A DNA stretch of 64,000 nt from Dechloromonas sp. CZR5. Lineage in GTDB: Bacteria; Pseudomonadota; Gammaproteobacteria; Burkholderiales; Rhodocyclaceae. The notes beneath the pieces are model-generated. The model was not told where the DNA came from, ran no database searches, and saw nothing but the letters and a program-made list of their open reading frames with translations. This document shows, piece by piece, positions 46,033 through 55,348 of the stretch. Each line of letters starts with the position of its first letter. Position 1 is the stretch's first letter. The DNA lies in the NCBI RefSeq assembly GCF_008711155.1, contig NZ_VUYQ01000001.1:124001-188000 (forward strand). The letters are read 5' to 3'. Made by a program: the position numbers and the translations under genes.

Positions 46033-46080
46033 GTGGCTCAAATTTAGGTTGGAATTGTGGCTCATGAGCTTTGTGAGCCA
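46033..46080 (+). repeat. gtggctca repeats at the right end of the element
   Basis: GTGGCTCA at 46033-46040 and 46057-46064, plus inverted TGAGCCA at 46074-46080, about 45 bp inside the right attachment site. They mirror the two copies at 42243-42262. Candidate integrase arm-type sites. Confidence 0.5.
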
Positions 46081-46122
46081 AAAATAGTGCCTTGTTTTCA
46101 TTAGTTTTTCGATTCAAGCCCT

Positions 46123-46142
46123 GATTCTGCCCATCACCACCA
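46123..46142 (+). repeat. Right attachment site (attR)
   Basis: Exact copy of the last 20 nt of tRNA-Met (42156-42175). It is followed by the likely original chromosomal tRNA terminator at 46156-46186. Confidence 0.85.
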
Positions 46143-46155
46143 GCAATACATGCGA

Positions 46156-46186
46156 AAGCCCAACCCTAACCGGTTGGGCTTTTTGC
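46156..46186 (+). terminator. Terminator beyond attR (ancestral tRNA terminator)
   Basis: 10-bp stem AAGCCCAACC (46156-46165) / GGTTGGGCTT (46172-46181) with a 6-nt loop and following T-run. Its place 14 bp after the tRNA 3'-end copy fits the tRNA gene's original terminator before insertion. Confidence 0.85.
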
Positions 46187-46328
46187 TTTCTGGTCCATTT
46201 CTGGTCCAGTACCGCCCTGTTTGCTGCCCTTCCGGCTCCCTTGCGTATGCCTATTGTGTATGCCAATTTTCTATTGGCGTCTGTTGCTGAAGGTGAAACA
46301 ATCTCGCTATTGATCTTGGGAGGGATGC

Positions 46329-47201
46329 ATGAGCAGGAAGGTAACTGTCAATTTATTCGAGGTGTCGAGAACAGAAGGTACGCAACCATTAAGCGCTACC
46401 CTCGACGAATTCGCCGCCTTGACCTTGGATCAACGGCTTCGGACGGATGTGCGTCTTGAGCATATCGACAAGCATCCACCAGACACTGTTCTCCCTTTCG
46501 TGGTGTATCTGCTGAATTTTGCAAAGGCGCGGGAAATTGGACCTGGCAAAATGGCAGCAGACCACCCTGTCTCCGATGTCGGGCTCAGCCCGGATGAACT
46601 ATTCGGCGAGGAAACCGCAGCCCTTTATATCCCAGCAAAAAACTGGATTCTGGTCTTGAACAACCACTATGGAATTGGTCCAAGCAGAATGGCGACCTAC
46701 TTCAATGCACTAGATCCGGGCAGTGACAGACACTTTTTCTACACTATCGCCCCAAAGATAGATCAGTCTGCCCTCGAAAAAATGCAAGCTATGCCTAACT
46801 TTGCCGAGGTCGAGATCACCGCAAATGTCGGTGCTTTTGAAACGGGCGAGATGGTTGGTGAGTCTGTGTATGAGGCAACTAGTGGCGTTGGTGCGCAACG
46901 CTTGAGTCTGAAACTATGTGCTAATGAGGCCCATAAAAAGGGGCACGTACTGAATCTTCAGAATATTCGTGGCTTTATTGATCGAGTGTTGGCAAGGAGT
47001 GATGACGTATCGGTACTGAAGGTCAAGTCTGCTGATCAGGCGGCTACTGATCAGGATAGAGTCATCAATCTGATTGAACACAAAATCAAGTTAAGGTATT
47101 CCGATAGCGCTCTGCAGGTATTCAACCATCGTTACACCTTGGCGTCCAAAATTAACTTATTGCGCCAATCCTGTAGGTATTGGCTCGATACGTTGACTTA
47201 A
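46329..47201 (+). CDS. Protein of unknown function; first gene of a two-gene unit
   Basis: 290-residue soluble protein without signal or membrane helix. I do not recognise a firm family. It opens with an alternating-strand segment (SRKVTVNLFEVSRTEGTQPL), has GEETAALYIPAKNWILVLNN and YGIGPSRMATYFNALDPGS, then a helical C-terminus (QDRVINLIEHKIKLRYSDSA). The GEET-LY-NxxGxGxSRxxxYF pattern recalls, from memory only, small phage-resistance-associated proteins (DUF6731-like). It has a GGAGGG site, and its stop is 3 bp before the membrane protein gene. The gene lies 187 bp beyond attR at a tRNA hotspot and is less GC-rich than the core genes. Confidence 0.75.
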   Translation: MSRKVTVNLFEVSRTEGTQPLSATLDEFAALTLDQRLRTDVRLEHIDKHPPDTVLPFVVYLLNFAKAREIGPGKMAADHPVSDVGLSPDELFGEETAALYIPAKNWILVLNNHYGIGPSRMATYFNALDPGSDRHFFYTIAPKIDQSALEKMQAMPNFAEVEITANVGAFETGEMVGESVYEATSGVGAQRLSLKLCANEAHKKGHVLNLQNIRGFIDRVLARSDDVSVLKVKSADQAATDQDRVINLIEHKIKLRYSDSALQVFNHRYTLASKINLLRQSCRYWLDTLT

Positions 47202-47204
47202 ATA

Positions 47205-47666
47205 ATGATCAGCAAACTAACCATCGAGCGGTTTGCCCCATATGTTGTGGGTTCAATCGCTGCTTTTATATGGTGGTTTAACGACCTATCGATTCCCGCC
47301 GCTTTTGCGAAAGAGCTCTTGTCAGCAGTAATTTCTGCGGCATCGGTCTGTGCGGGCTTCCTGACTACTGCATTGTCAATATTAATGACGCTGGGGTCGA
47401 GCGCAATCGGGAGGCAAATTGAGAGACGCAATAAGACCTCTCTGTTGTTCGGATATCTTCGAAATGCGATATACAGTTGCCTTTTGTTAGCAGCTGCTTG
47501 CGTCGCTTCTTATTTCTGGATAGAGGAAAACACGGGTATACCAACCCTTGCTTCGACCGTTTTGATTGGGATTTCACTATTCAGTATTGCTTCAATTGTG
47601 CGGATTATTGAAATTCTGATCCGTATATTTCAAGCCATGTCATCATCGTCGAATGGCGCTGGATAG
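47205..47666 (+). CDS. Four-helix membrane protein; second gene of a two-gene unit
   Basis: 153 residues with about four membrane helices: near residues 8-27, 38-62 (SVCAGFLTTALSILMTLGSS), 85-107 and 112-138. The loop after helix 2 is basic (GRQIERRNKTS), and the C-terminus is polar. The AGFLTTALSILMTL helix resembles short membrane proteins paired with cytosolic partners in candidate abortive-infection systems (general recollection, not verified). Only 3 bp separate it from the preceding stop, so translation is coupled. Function unknown. Confidence 0.75.
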   Translation: MISKLTIERFAPYVVGSIAAFIWWFNDLSIPAAFAKELLSAVISAASVCAGFLTTALSILMTLGSSAIGRQIERRNKTSLLFGYLRNAIYSCLLLAAACVASYFWIEENTGIPTLASTVLIGISLFSIASIVRIIEILIRIFQAMSSSSNGAG

Positions 47667-47748
47667 TCGCCACAACATCAAATTTCTCAGTCCAACGCAG
47701 CCATATGCAAATCACATTGCTTTTTGTCGATGAGGATACGCTCTGAAA

Positions 47749-48237
47749 TTAACCAGTGCTGCCGGCTAGCTGTTGCTTGTGCTTGGTCTCGAATTCCTTG
47801 CGTAGTTCCCGGCGCAGCTGAGCCCCCTGATAGCGACGGATATCGTCCGGGGTCTTGGGTTCGAGCGGCGGGACCGGGGTGGTCTGGCCGTTGTCGCCAA
47901 CTGCCACCATTGTGAAAAAGCAGCTATTGGCGTGGCGGACGACCTGGTCGCGGATGCTTTCGGCCAGGACCTTGACGCCGATTTCCATCGAGGTGTTGCC
48001 GGTGTAATTCACCGAGGCGAGGAAGGTCACCAGTTCGCCGACGTGGATGGGCTGGCGGAACATGACCTGGTCGACCGACAGCGTGACGACGTACTGACTG
48101 GCGTAGCGGCTGGCGCAGGCGTAGGCAACCTGATCGAGCAGCTTGAGGATGGTGCCGCCATGGACGTTGCCGGAAAAATTGGCCATGTCCGGTGTCATCA
48201 GCACGGTCATGGCGAGTTGGTGTTTTGGTAAGTCCAT
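47749..48237 (-). CDS. Acyl-CoA thioesterase (hot-dog fold)
   Basis: 162-residue YciA/BACH-like thioesterase. MTPDMANFSGNVHGGTILKLLDQVAYACASR is the family core (catalytic Asp in the helix), followed by VMFRQPIHVGELVTFLASVN and the basic C-terminal tail KEFETKHKQQ. Hydrolyses acyl-CoA; chain length is not predictable. Monocistronic, first core gene after the accessory region. Confidence 0.9.
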   Translation of the reverse strand: MDLPKHQLAMTVLMTPDMANFSGNVHGGTILKLLDQVAYACASRYASQYVVTLSVDQVMFRQPIHVGELVTFLASVNYTGNTSMEIGVKVLAESIRDQVVRHANSCFFTMVAVGDNGQTTPVPPLEPKTPDDIRRYQGAQLRRELRKEFETKHKQQLAGSTG

Positions 48238-48309
48238 TTTGCGGTTTCCGAAAGAAAAACGGCCAGGGACGGGTTGCCGTCGCTGGCCGTAGTTTAAGAC
48301 ATGGGCGAA

Positions 48310-49863
48310 TCAGGCCGGAGCCGAGCTGCGGATCAGGTGGTCGAAGGCCGACAGCGAGGCGGTGGCGCCCGCACCCATGGCGATGACGATCTGCTTGTAA
48401 GGCACGGTCGTGCAGTCGCCGGCGGCGAAGACGCCGGGAACCGAGGTGTGACCCTTGGCATCGATCTCGATTTCGCCGAAGCGGCTCAGGTCGACCGTTC
48501 CCTTCAGCCAGTCGGTATTGGGCAGCAGGCCGATCTGGACGAAGATGCCTTCCAGCTCAACGAACTTGACCTCCTCGCTGTTCCGGTCCTTGTAGACAAT
48601 GCCGTTTACCTTCTGGCCGTCGCCGGTCACTTCGGTCGTTTGGGCCGACTTGATGACCGTGACGTTGGGCAGGCTGTACAGTTTTTTCTGCAGGACGGCA
48701 TCGGCGCGCAGGGTGTCGGCGAATTCGAGCAGGGTGACGTGGGCAACGATGCCGGCCAGGTCGATTGCCGCCTCGACGCCCGAGTTGCCGCCGCCGATGA
48801 CCGCGACGCGCTTGCCCTTGAACAACGGGCCGTCGCAATGCGGGCAGAAGCAGACGCCCTTGGCCTTGTATTCCTTTTCGCCGGGCACGTTCATTTCGCG
48901 CCAGCGGGCGCCGGTAGCGAGGATGACGGACTTGCTCTTCAGCGTGGCGCCATTTTCCAGTTCCACTTCGATCAGTTCGCCCGGGGTCAGCTTGGCGGCG
49001 CGCTGCAGGTTCATGACGTCGACTTCATAGTCCTTGACGTGCTGTTCCAGCGCGGCGACCAGCTTGGGGCCTTCGGTGTGGCTGACCGAGATGAAGTTCT
49101 CGATGCCCAGCGTATCCATGACCTGGCCGCCGAAGCGTTCGGCGACGATGCCGGTGCGGATGCCCTTGCGGGCCGCGTAGATGGCGGCCGCGGCGCCGGC
49201 CGGGCCGCCGCCGACGACGAGCACATCGAAGGCGTCCTTTTTGCCCAGTTCTTCGGCTGCACGGGCGGCTGCCCCGGTGTCGACCTTGGCGAGGATTTCC
49301 TCGATGAGCATGCGCCCGGCGCCGAATTCGGCACCGTTCAGGTAGGTGGTCGGCACGGCCATGATCTGGCGGGCGTTCACTTCGTCCTGGAACATCGCGC
49401 CGTCGATCATCGTGCTCGTCACGCCGGGGTTGAGGACGGCCATCAGGTTGAGCGCCTGCACGACATCCGGGCAGTTGTGGCAGGACAGCGAGATGTAGGT
49501 TTCGAAGTCGAAGCTGCCGGGCAGTGCCTTGATCTGGTCGATGACCGACTGCTCGACTTTGGGCGGATGACCGCCGGTCTGCAGCAGGGCGAGGACGAGC
49601 GAGGTGAATTCATGCCCCATCGGGATGCCGGCAAAGTGGATGCGCGGCGCTTCGCCGGGCAGGCCGATGGCGAAGGAGGGACGGCGGGCGGCGTTGCCGT
49701 TCTCGCGCAGGCTGACCTTGGCGGAGAGGCTGGCGATATCGACCAGCAGGTCGCGCATTTCGCGGGCCTTGGCGCTGTCGTCGAAAGAGGCGACGAGTTC
49801 GATCGGGCGTTGGAGTTTTTCGAGATAGGCCGACAACTGGGCCTTGATGTTGGCGTCAAGCAT
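48310..49863 (-). CDS. ahpF: Alkyl hydroperoxide reductase subunit F
   Basis: FAD/NAD(P)H disulfide reductase that recycles AhpC. From the ATG at 49863 (GGGAG upstream) 517 residues: an N-terminal thioredoxin-like repeat with CHNC ([12 protein letters not shown]), FAD-binding [18 protein letters not shown], the redox CPHC in [14 protein letters not shown]-binding [17 protein letters not shown] and a C-terminal [16 protein letters not shown]. It follows ahpC on the minus strand with 124 bp between them. Confidence 0.95.
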   Translation of the reverse strand: MLDANIKAQLSAYLEKLQRPIELVASFDDSAKAREMRDLLVDIASLSAKVSLRENGNAARRPSFAIGLPGEAPRIHFAGIPMGHEFTSLVLALLQTGGHPPKVEQSVIDQIKALPGSFDFETYISLSCHNCPDVVQALNLMAVLNPGVTSTMIDGAMFQDEVNARQIMAVPTTYLNGAEFGAGRMLIEEILAKVDTGAAARAAEELGKKDAFDVLVVGGGPAGAAAAIYAARKGIRTGIVAERFGGQVMDTLGIENFISVSHTEGPKLVAALEQHVKDYEVDVMNLQRAAKLTPGELIEVELENGATLKSKSVILATGARWREMNVPGEKEYKAKGVCFCPHCDGPLFKGKRVAVIGGGNSGVEAAIDLAGIVAHVTLLEFADTLRADAVLQKKLYSLPNVTVIKSAQTTEVTGDGQKVNGIVYKDRNSEEVKFVELEGIFVQIGLLPNTDWLKGTVDLSRFGEIEIDAKGHTSVPGVFAAGDCTTVPYKQIVIAMGAGATASLSAFDHLIRSSAPA

Positions 49864-49987
49864 GGTTTTTCTCCCTTTGCTGAATTTCACTGCAATGGCC
49901 CGCAGGTCGGGGCATTGCAGTGAAATCCCGCCGCCGGGGGGCGGCGGGTTTCTTTATTTCTTTGAATCTCTGTTGGCGGTTGGATGA

Positions 49988-50551
49988 TTAGATCTTGCCG
50001 ACCAGGTCCAGCGACGGTGCCAGGGTCTTTTCGCCTTCCTTCCACTTGGCCGGGCACACTTCGTTCGGGTGGCTGGCGGTGTATTGGGCGGCCTTCAGTT
50101 TGCGCAGGGTTTCGGAGACGTCGCGGGCGATTTCGTTGGAGTGGATTTCAACGGTCTTGATCACGCCGTCCGGGTTGATGACGAAGGTGCCGCGCAGGGC
50201 TAGGCCTTCTTCAGGGATGTGCACGCCGAAGGCGTTGGTCAGGGCATGCGTCGGGTCACCGACGAGCGGGAACTGGGCCTTGCCGACGGCCGGCGAGGTT
50301 TCGTGCCAGACCTTGTGCGAGAAATGGGTGTCGGTGGTGACGATGTACACCTCGGCGCCGGCCTTCTGGAACTCGGCGTAGTTGTTGGCGGCATCCTCGA
50401 TTTCGGTCGGGCAGTTGAAGGTGAAGGCGGCCGGCATGAAGATCATGACGGACCACTTGCCCTTCAGGCTGGCGTCGGTGACTTCGATGAACTTGCCGTT
50501 GTGGAAAGCCTGGGCCTTGAACGGTTGAACCTGGGTGTTGATGAGCGACAT
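49988..50551 (-). CDS. ahpC: Alkyl hydroperoxide reductase subunit C (peroxiredoxin)
   Basis: Typical 2-Cys peroxiredoxin, 187 residues. Peroxidatic Cys in FMPAAFTFNCPTEIEDAANN (CP within the FTFNCPTE motif) and resolving Cys in SHPNEVCPAKWKEG. Detoxifies peroxides with AhpF. Divergent from napD across a 306-bp gap that also holds the nap control sites; an OxyR site is expected there but I did not identify one with confidence. Confidence 0.96.
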   Translation of the reverse strand: MSLINTQVQPFKAQAFHNGKFIEVTDASLKGKWSVMIFMPAAFTFNCPTEIEDAANNYAEFQKAGAEVYIVTTDTHFSHKVWHETSPAVGKAQFPLVGDPTHALTNAFGVHIPEEGLALRGTFVINPDGVIKTVEIHSNEIARDVSETLRKLKAAQYTASHPNEVCPAKWKEGEKTLAPSLDLVGKI

Positions 50552-50857
50552 TGCGTTTCTCCTTGCTTGGGTTTGGGTGCGTTGCTACGTTTGGGACAGA
50601 ACGAATCTTAGGTAAACCTCCAGCATTGATCCAATTGATTGCTTCAATGTTGGTGATAGCGTTTGAGAATTGCCCGGGGAGAGAAGTTCGCTTCGCGGCA
50701 TAGTTCAAAAGCACTAGATTTGTTTGGTCGTTGGTATTAGTGTGAGTCTTTCGTCCGGGTGGAATTGACTCAAATCAAGTGAATAGCCCTACTATTCAGA
50801 GAGATTACGCCCCGTGGCAGCAGAGGCTGCCGTCTGCATTTCAGGAGCTTGTCCAAC
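50552..50857. other. ahpC-napD divergent intergenic region
   Basis: About 300 bp without a gene. It contains the FNR/Anr box at 50765-50778, a small palindrome GAATAG/CTATTC at 50781-50797, and the napD ribosome site AGGAG at 50843-50847. Between 50552 and 50760 no clear site is recognised. Confidence 0.7.
50765..50778 (+). promoter_or_regulatory. FNR/Anr box upstream of nap
   Basis: TTGACTCAAATCAA, matching TTGAT-N4-ATCAA apart from one base in the left half, 80 bp before the napD ATG. Anaerobic activation of nap by an FNR-type regulator is well known. Confidence 0.75.
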
Positions 50858-51118
50858 ATGAATATTTCCAGTGCCATTCTGCACATTGCACCGGCCCGTT
50901 TGGCGGAGGCGCGCGAAGCACTGCTGGCGCTTTCGGGGCTGGAAATTCATGCCGAATCTCCAGAGGGAAAAATGGTCGTCGTGCTCGAAGATGACGATCT
51001 GGAATCGGCTGCCAATAAATATGTAGCCCTGCATGGTGTTCCCGGCGTCGCAACGGTGGCCATGGTTTATCAGTACAGCGACGACGAATCAGTAGAAACC
51101 GAGGAGGTACAGGCGTGA
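50858..51118 (+). CDS. napD: NapD chaperone for NapA
   Basis: 86-residue cytoplasmic chaperone that binds the NapA Tat signal. [20 protein letters not shown], then [20 protein letters not shown] and [18 protein letters not shown] match the family's ferredoxin-like fold. The ATG at 50858 with AGGAG 10 nt upstream is preferred to an upstream TTG. Its stop overlaps the napA GTG (GTGA). Confidence 0.93.
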   Translation: MNISSAILHIAPARLAEAREALLALSGLEIHAESPEGKMVVVLEDDDLESAANKYVALHGVPGVATVAMVYQYSDDESVETEEVQA

Positions 51119-53628
51119 AACTCAATCGACGCGATTTCATCAAGGCCAATGCGGCCGCGGCGGCCATGTCGGCAGCCGGGATGGCCGCTCCGGGAACGGT
51201 GCTGGCGCAGGGTAAGGACGATATCCGCTGGGACAAGGCAGCCTGCCGCTTCTGCGGCACCGGCTGCGGCGTGCTGGTCGGTACCCAGGAGGGCCGTGTG
51301 GTGGCCACCCAGGGTGACCCGGATGCACCGGTCAACCGAGGCCTGAACTGTATCAAGGGTTATTTCCTGTCCAAGATCATGTACGGCTCGGACCGCGTCA
51401 AGACGCCGCTGCTGCGCATGAAGGACGGCAAGTACGACAAGAACGGCGATTTCATGCCGATCTCCTGGAAGCAGGCCTTCGACATCATGGAAGAGAAGTG
51501 CAAGGCAACGCTTAAGGCCAAGGGGCCGAACGGCATCGCCATGTTCGGCTCGGGCCAATGGACGGTCTGGGAAGGCTATGCAGCAGCCAAGCTGTGGAAG
51601 GCCGGCTTCCGCTCCAACAACCTCGACCCCAACGCCCGTCACTGCATGGCTTCCGCCGTGGCCGGCTTCATGCGTACCTTCGGCATCGACGAGCCGATGG
51701 GTTGCTATGACGATATCGAGCACGGCGACGCCTTCTTCCTGTGGGGCTCGAACATGGCCGAGATGCATCCGATTCTCTGGACGCGCATCACCGACCGCAA
51801 GCTGTCGAACAAGAACGTCAAGGTGGGTGTCCTGTCCACCTTCGAACACCGCTCGTTCGAGTTGGCCGACATCCCGATGGTGTTCAAGCCGAATACCGAT
51901 CTGGCGATCCTCAATTTCATCTGCCACCATATCATTTCGACCGGCAAGGTGAACCAGGACTTCGTCAGCAAGCACGTCAAGTTCAAGAAAGGTGAAGCCG
52001 ATATCGGTTTCGGCCTGCGTCCGAACCACGAGCTGGAAAAGAAGGCGACCAATAACGGTTATCCGGGTGAAGATGGCAAGCCGAAGGGCAATCCGGGCAA
52101 GGCCGACGACATGACTTTCGACGACTTCAAGAAGTATGTCGCCGACTATCCGGCCGACAAGGTCGCCAAGATCTCCGGTGTTCCGGCCAAGGACCTGATC
52201 GCCATGGCCGAGCTGTACGCCGACCCGAAGGTCAAGTGCGTGTCCTTCTGGACCATGGGCTTCAACCAGCATACGCGCGGCACCTGGGTCAATAACATGA
52301 TCTACAACGTGCACCTGCTGGTCGGCAAGATTTCCGAGCCGGGCAACAGCCCGTTCTCGCTGACCGGCCAGCCGTCCGCCTGCGGCACGGCGCGCGAAGT
52401 CGGTACCTTCGCCCACCGCCTGCCGGCCGACATGGTCGTCACCAATCCGGAGCACCGCAAGCACACCGAGGAACTCTGGCAACTGCCGGATGGCACCATT
52501 CCCGACAAGATCGGTTTGCACGCCGTGGCCATGGCGCGCGCCCTGAAGGACGGCAAGGTCAATTTCTACTGGCAGCAGTGCAACAACAACATGCAGGCCG
52601 GTCCGAACATCAACCAGGAGCTGTATCCGGGGTGGCGCAATCCGGATAACTTCATCGTCGTCTCCGATCCGTACCCGACGGTTTCGGCCATGGCCGCCGA
52701 CCTCATCCTGCCGACTGCCATGTGGGTTGAAAAGGAAGGTGCCTACGGCAACGCCGAGCGCCGCACCCAGATGTGGCGCCAGCAGGTCAAGGCGCCGGGC
52801 GAAGCCCGTTCCGACCTTTGGCAGGTCATGGAGTTCGCCAAGCGTTTCAAGATGGAAGAAGTCTGGCCGGCCGAACTGCTCGCCAAGGCACCCAAGCTCA
52901 AGGGCAAGACCTTGTTCGACGCCCTGTTCGCCAACGGGACGGTCAACAAGTTCCCGGTCAAGGACACCCAGGCTGGTTTCGACAACGACGAATCCAAGCA
53001 CTTCGGCTTCTATGTCCAGAAGGGCCTGTTCGAGGAATATGCGGCCTTCGGTCGCGGCCACGGTCACGATCTGGCACCGTTCGACACCTACCACAAGGCG
53101 CGCGGTCTGCGCTGGCCGGTGGTCGAAGGCAAGGAAACGCTGTGGCGCTTCCGCGAAGGCTACGATCCGTATGTCAAGAAGGGCGAAGGCGTCAAATTCT
53201 ACGGGCACAAGGATGGCAAGGCGATCATCTTTGCCTTGCCGTATCAGGACCCCCCGGAAATGCCGGACAAGGAGTACAACCTGTGGCTGTCCACCGGTCG
53301 GGTGCTGGAGCATTGGCACACCGGTTCGATGACCCGTCGCGTGCCGGAACTCTACAAGTCCTTCCCGGATGCCGTGGTCTTCATGCACCCGGACGATGCC
53401 CGGGACCGTGGCCTGCAGCGCGGCATGGAGGTCAAGATCGCCTCCCGTCGCGGTGAGGTGGTCATGCGTGTCGAAACGCGCGGTCGCAACAAGCCGCCGC
53501 GTGGCCTGGTCTTCATTCCGTTCTTCGATGCCGGTCGCCTGGTCAACAAGCTGACGCTGGATGCGACCTGTCCGATTTCCAAGGAAACGGACTACAAGAA
53601 GTGCGCGGTCAAGGTGACCAAGGCCTGA
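51115..53628 (+). CDS. napA: Periplasmic nitrate reductase catalytic subunit
   Basis: Mo-bis-MGD enzyme reducing nitrate to nitrite. 837 residues with a Tat signal (RRDFIK at residues 5-10), a [4Fe-4S] motif [10 protein letters not shown] followed by GLNCIKG, and the Mo-ligand Cys177 in ARHCMAS. Later motifs include [15 protein letters not shown] and [15 protein letters not shown]. The GTG start is set by the overlap with napD and by the Tat motif. A 998-residue antisense frame here is an artefact. Confidence 0.97.
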   Translation: MKLNRRDFIKANAAAAAMSAAGMAAPGTVLAQGKDDIRWDKAACRFCGTGCGVLVGTQEGRVVATQGDPDAPVNRGLNCIKGYFLSKIMYGSDRVKTPLLRMKDGKYDKNGDFMPISWKQAFDIMEEKCKATLKAKGPNGIAMFGSGQWTVWEGYAAAKLWKAGFRSNNLDPNARHCMASAVAGFMRTFGIDEPMGCYDDIEHGDAFFLWGSNMAEMHPILWTRITDRKLSNKNVKVGVLSTFEHRSFELADIPMVFKPNTDLAILNFICHHIISTGKVNQDFVSKHVKFKKGEADIGFGLRPNHELEKKATNNGYPGEDGKPKGNPGKADDMTFDDFKKYVADYPADKVAKISGVPAKDLIAMAELYADPKVKCVSFWTMGFNQHTRGTWVNNMIYNVHLLVGKISEPGNSPFSLTGQPSACGTAREVGTFAHRLPADMVVTNPEHRKHTEELWQLPDGTIPDKIGLHAVAMARALKDGKVNFYWQQCNNNMQAGPNINQELYPGWRNPDNFIVVSDPYPTVSAMAADLILPTAMWVEKEGAYGNAERRTQMWRQQVKAPGEARSDLWQVMEFAKRFKMEEVWPAELLAKAPKLKGKTLFDALFANGTVNKFPVKDTQAGFDNDESKHFGFYVQKGLFEEYAAFGRGHGHDLAPFDTYHKARGLRWPVVEGKETLWRFREGYDPYVKKGEGVKFYGHKDGKAIIFALPYQDPPEMPDKEYNLWLSTGRVLEHWHTGSMTRRVPELYKSFPDAVVFMHPDDARDRGLQRGMEVKIASRRGEVVMRVETRGRNKPPRGLVFIPFFDAGRLVNKLTLDATCPISKETDYKKCAVKVTKA

Positions 53629-53694
53629 TGCCTGAAACGACAATAACGAACAGCGACCGGCGGCATCTGCCGGTCGCCACTCGGAGGTGAAAAG

Positions 53695-54135
53695 ATGAAA
53701 TTGATTACCACTCTGGCCTTGGCCGCCGGCATCGCCCTGGGCGGCATCGGCATGGCCAGCGCACAGGAACTGGTCAACGAAATTGGCGGCGTGACGATCG
53801 AGGGCAACTCCAAGGTCAACATGTTCAAGCCCGAGAAGGATCAGTCCAATATCCAGCGCAACTTCCAGAAGCAGCCGCCGCTGATCCCGCACAGCATCAA
53901 GGGTTACAACATCACGCAGAACTTCAACAAGTGCATGGACTGCCACTCCAAGGAGCGTGCCGAGGAAACCGGCGCCACCAAGGTCGCCAAGTCGCACTAC
54001 CTCGATCGGGAGGACAACAAGTTGAAGAACATCTCGCCGCGCCGCTATTTCTGCATGCAGTGCCACGTGCCGCAGTACGACGCCAGGCCGCTGGTCGAGA
54101 ATACCTATAAACCAGCCGCCAAGAAGGGGGAATGA
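53695..54135 (+). CDS. napB: Periplasmic nitrate reductase dihaem cytochrome subunit
   Basis: Electron-transfer partner of NapA. 146 residues with a signal peptide (cut after SAQ at about 24) and two haem c sites: CMDCH (80-84) and CMQCH (120-124). The [13 protein letters not shown] stretch is a NapB hallmark. It starts 66 bp after napA and overlaps napC. Confidence 0.95.
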   Translation: MKLITTLALAAGIALGGIGMASAQELVNEIGGVTIEGNSKVNMFKPEKDQSNIQRNFQKQPPLIPHSIKGYNITQNFNKCMDCHSKERAEETGATKVAKSHYLDREDNKLKNISPRRYFCMQCHVPQYDARPLVENTYKPAAKKGE

Positions 54136-54773
54136 TGAGTCTCGAAAAATACATGCCCGCCTGGGTCAAGCGTATCGGCCTGGTCAGTGTCCTGTTGATT
54201 TTCCTCGCCGGTATCGTGTTCTGGGGGGGCTTCAACTGGGCTCTGGAGGCAACCAACAAGGAATCCTTCTGTATCTCCTGTCACGAAATGGAAGAAAACG
54301 TATTCCGGGAATATCAGAATACGGTGCATTACACCAATCGGACCGGCGTGCGCGCAACCTGCCCGGATTGCCACGTACCCAAGGAATGGGGCCCGAAGAT
54401 GATCCGCAAGATCCAGGCTTCCAACGAAGTCCTGCACAAGATCCTTGGTACCATCGATACGCCGGAGAAGTTCAACAAGAAGCGTCATGAGCTGGCGCAG
54501 CATGAATGGGACCGCATGAAGGCCAGCGATTCCCGCGAATGCCGCAACTGCCACAACTATTCGTACATGGACTACACCGAGCAGGGCGACCGTCCGGCCC
54601 GCATGCACCCGAAGGCATTCGACGAAGGCAAGACCTGTATCGACTGTCACAAGGGTATTGCTCACCAGTTGCCGCAGATCGACCAGCATATCGGCAAGCA
54701 GAACGAAGGTGCACTGGAGATTTCGCACGGCGAGAAGCCGAAGGCTGCCGAAGAGGCTTCCGAGAAAAAGTAA
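54132..54773 (+). CDS. napC: Membrane tetrahaem quinol dehydrogenase NapC
   Basis: NapC/NirT family: one N-terminal membrane helix (about residues 15-35) then four haem c sites at CISCH (47-51), CPDCH (77-81), CRNCH (137-141) and CIDCH (169-173). Passes electrons from quinol to NapB/NapA. The ATGATGAG start overlaps the napB stop. Without napF, G, H or E in the cluster, NapC is the sole electron donor encoded here. Confidence 0.95.
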   Translation: MMSLEKYMPAWVKRIGLVSVLLIFLAGIVFWGGFNWALEATNKESFCISCHEMEENVFREYQNTVHYTNRTGVRATCPDCHVPKEWGPKMIRKIQASNEVLHKILGTIDTPEKFNKKRHELAQHEWDRMKASDSRECRNCHNYSYMDYTEQGDRPARMHPKAFDEGKTCIDCHKGIAHQLPQIDQHIGKQNEGALEISHGEKPKAAEEASEKK

Positions 54774-54796
54774 GCTTCAGCGCAAGGGCATAAAGG

Positions 54797-54830
54797 GAAC
54801 CCCGGTCTCAAGCCGGGGTTCTTGTTTTAG
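54797..54830 (+). terminator. Terminator after napC
   Basis: GAACCCCGG / CCGGGGTTC stem of 9 bp, 7-nt loop, then a T-rich run. Ends the napDABC transcript. Confidence 0.88.
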
Positions 54831-54990
54831 ATAGCCCGATATGACGTATCCAAATTACAAAAATTCACGCCGGAACCTCTATAAACCCGCACCGGGACAA
54901 CACTTATTCAAAAAGGTGTGCTACTTTTACCGTGCTGCCGTCAAGACGGCCAGTTTTCTTAAACGTTAGTAGGTAACAGGAGGCACTTAG

Positions 54991-55290
54991 ATGAATAAAT
55001 CCGAGCTGGTCGAAGTTGCTGCAAAAGAAGCTGGTATCACCAAGGCTGCTGCTGACAAGGCGTTGTCCGCCATCATCGGCGCAGTGGTCAAGACCGTATC
55101 CAAGGGCGAGTCTGTTACGCTCGTGGGTTTCGGGACCTTCAAGTCCGCAAAGCGCGCAGCGCGCACCGGCAAGAATCCGAAAACCGGTGCCACGCTCAAG
55201 ATTCCCGCTACCACGGTGCCGAAATTTACAGCGGGTACGGCTTTCAAGGCTTCCGTTGCTGCCAAAAAAACTGCAGCCAAGAAAAAGTAA
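54991..55290 (+). CDS. HU-family DNA-binding protein
   Basis: 99 residues: MNKSELVEVAAKEAGITKAA, VTLVGFGTFKSAKRAARTGK-NPKTG, then IPATTVPKFTAG, with a Lys-Ala tail (AAKKTAAKKK). The core is HU/IHF fold; the extra basic tail is typical of the betaproteobacterial HU variant. It is flanked upstream by a 217-bp gap after napC. Preceded by a good GGAGG site. Confidence 0.93.
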   Translation: MNKSELVEVAAKEAGITKAAADKALSAIIGAVVKTVSKGESVTLVGFGTFKSAKRAARTGKNPKTGATLKIPATTVPKFTAGTAFKASVAAKKTAAKKK

Positions 55291-55308
55291 TCTCGGTGTT
55301 TTTCAAAT

Positions 55309-55342
55309 GCGGGGTTCGCCGATGGTGGGCTCCGCTTTTTAA
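55309..55342 (+). terminator. Imperfect terminator after the HU gene
   Basis: GCGGGG.../...CTCCGC imperfect hairpin followed by TTTTT, ending just before the next start. Confidence 0.6.
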
Positions 55343-55348
55343 TTTCCA

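Larger units (their letters stand above)
45312..46122. other. Non-coding, hairpin-rich segment of the element
   Basis: No convincing gene in any frame. Contents: stem TGGCTGGC/GCCGGCCA (45417-45437), stem GCCGCA/TGCGGC (45453-45470), a tandem gaacatcg repeat (from about 45472), a long imperfect hairpin (45626-45685), a T-tract at about 45963-45973 followed by TATAAT (45982-45987) with a GC-rich discriminator like a stable-RNA promoter, and the gtggctca repeats (46033-46080). It is the likely leader/control region of the primase and the right end of the element. Confidence 0.6.
42156..46142 (+). mobile_element. Decayed integrative element in tRNA-Met, about 4 kb
   Basis: Bounded by exact 20-bp copies of the tRNA 3' end. 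Contents: a tyrosine recombinase next to the tRNA, a terminator, a chimeric 3' end, a umuC fragment, an inverted primase fragment and hairpin-rich DNA. The copy of the gtggctca motif near both ends supports one excisable unit. No complete cargo or replication gene survives, so it looks like the remnant of a larger island shortened by deletions. AT content is visibly higher than in the flanks. Confidence 0.8.

Noticed and set aside
51070..54066. 998-residue minus-strand frame opposite napA and napB
   Set aside because: Shadow of the GC-rich napA coding frame; low-complexity Val/Leu/Gly/His pattern and no motif.
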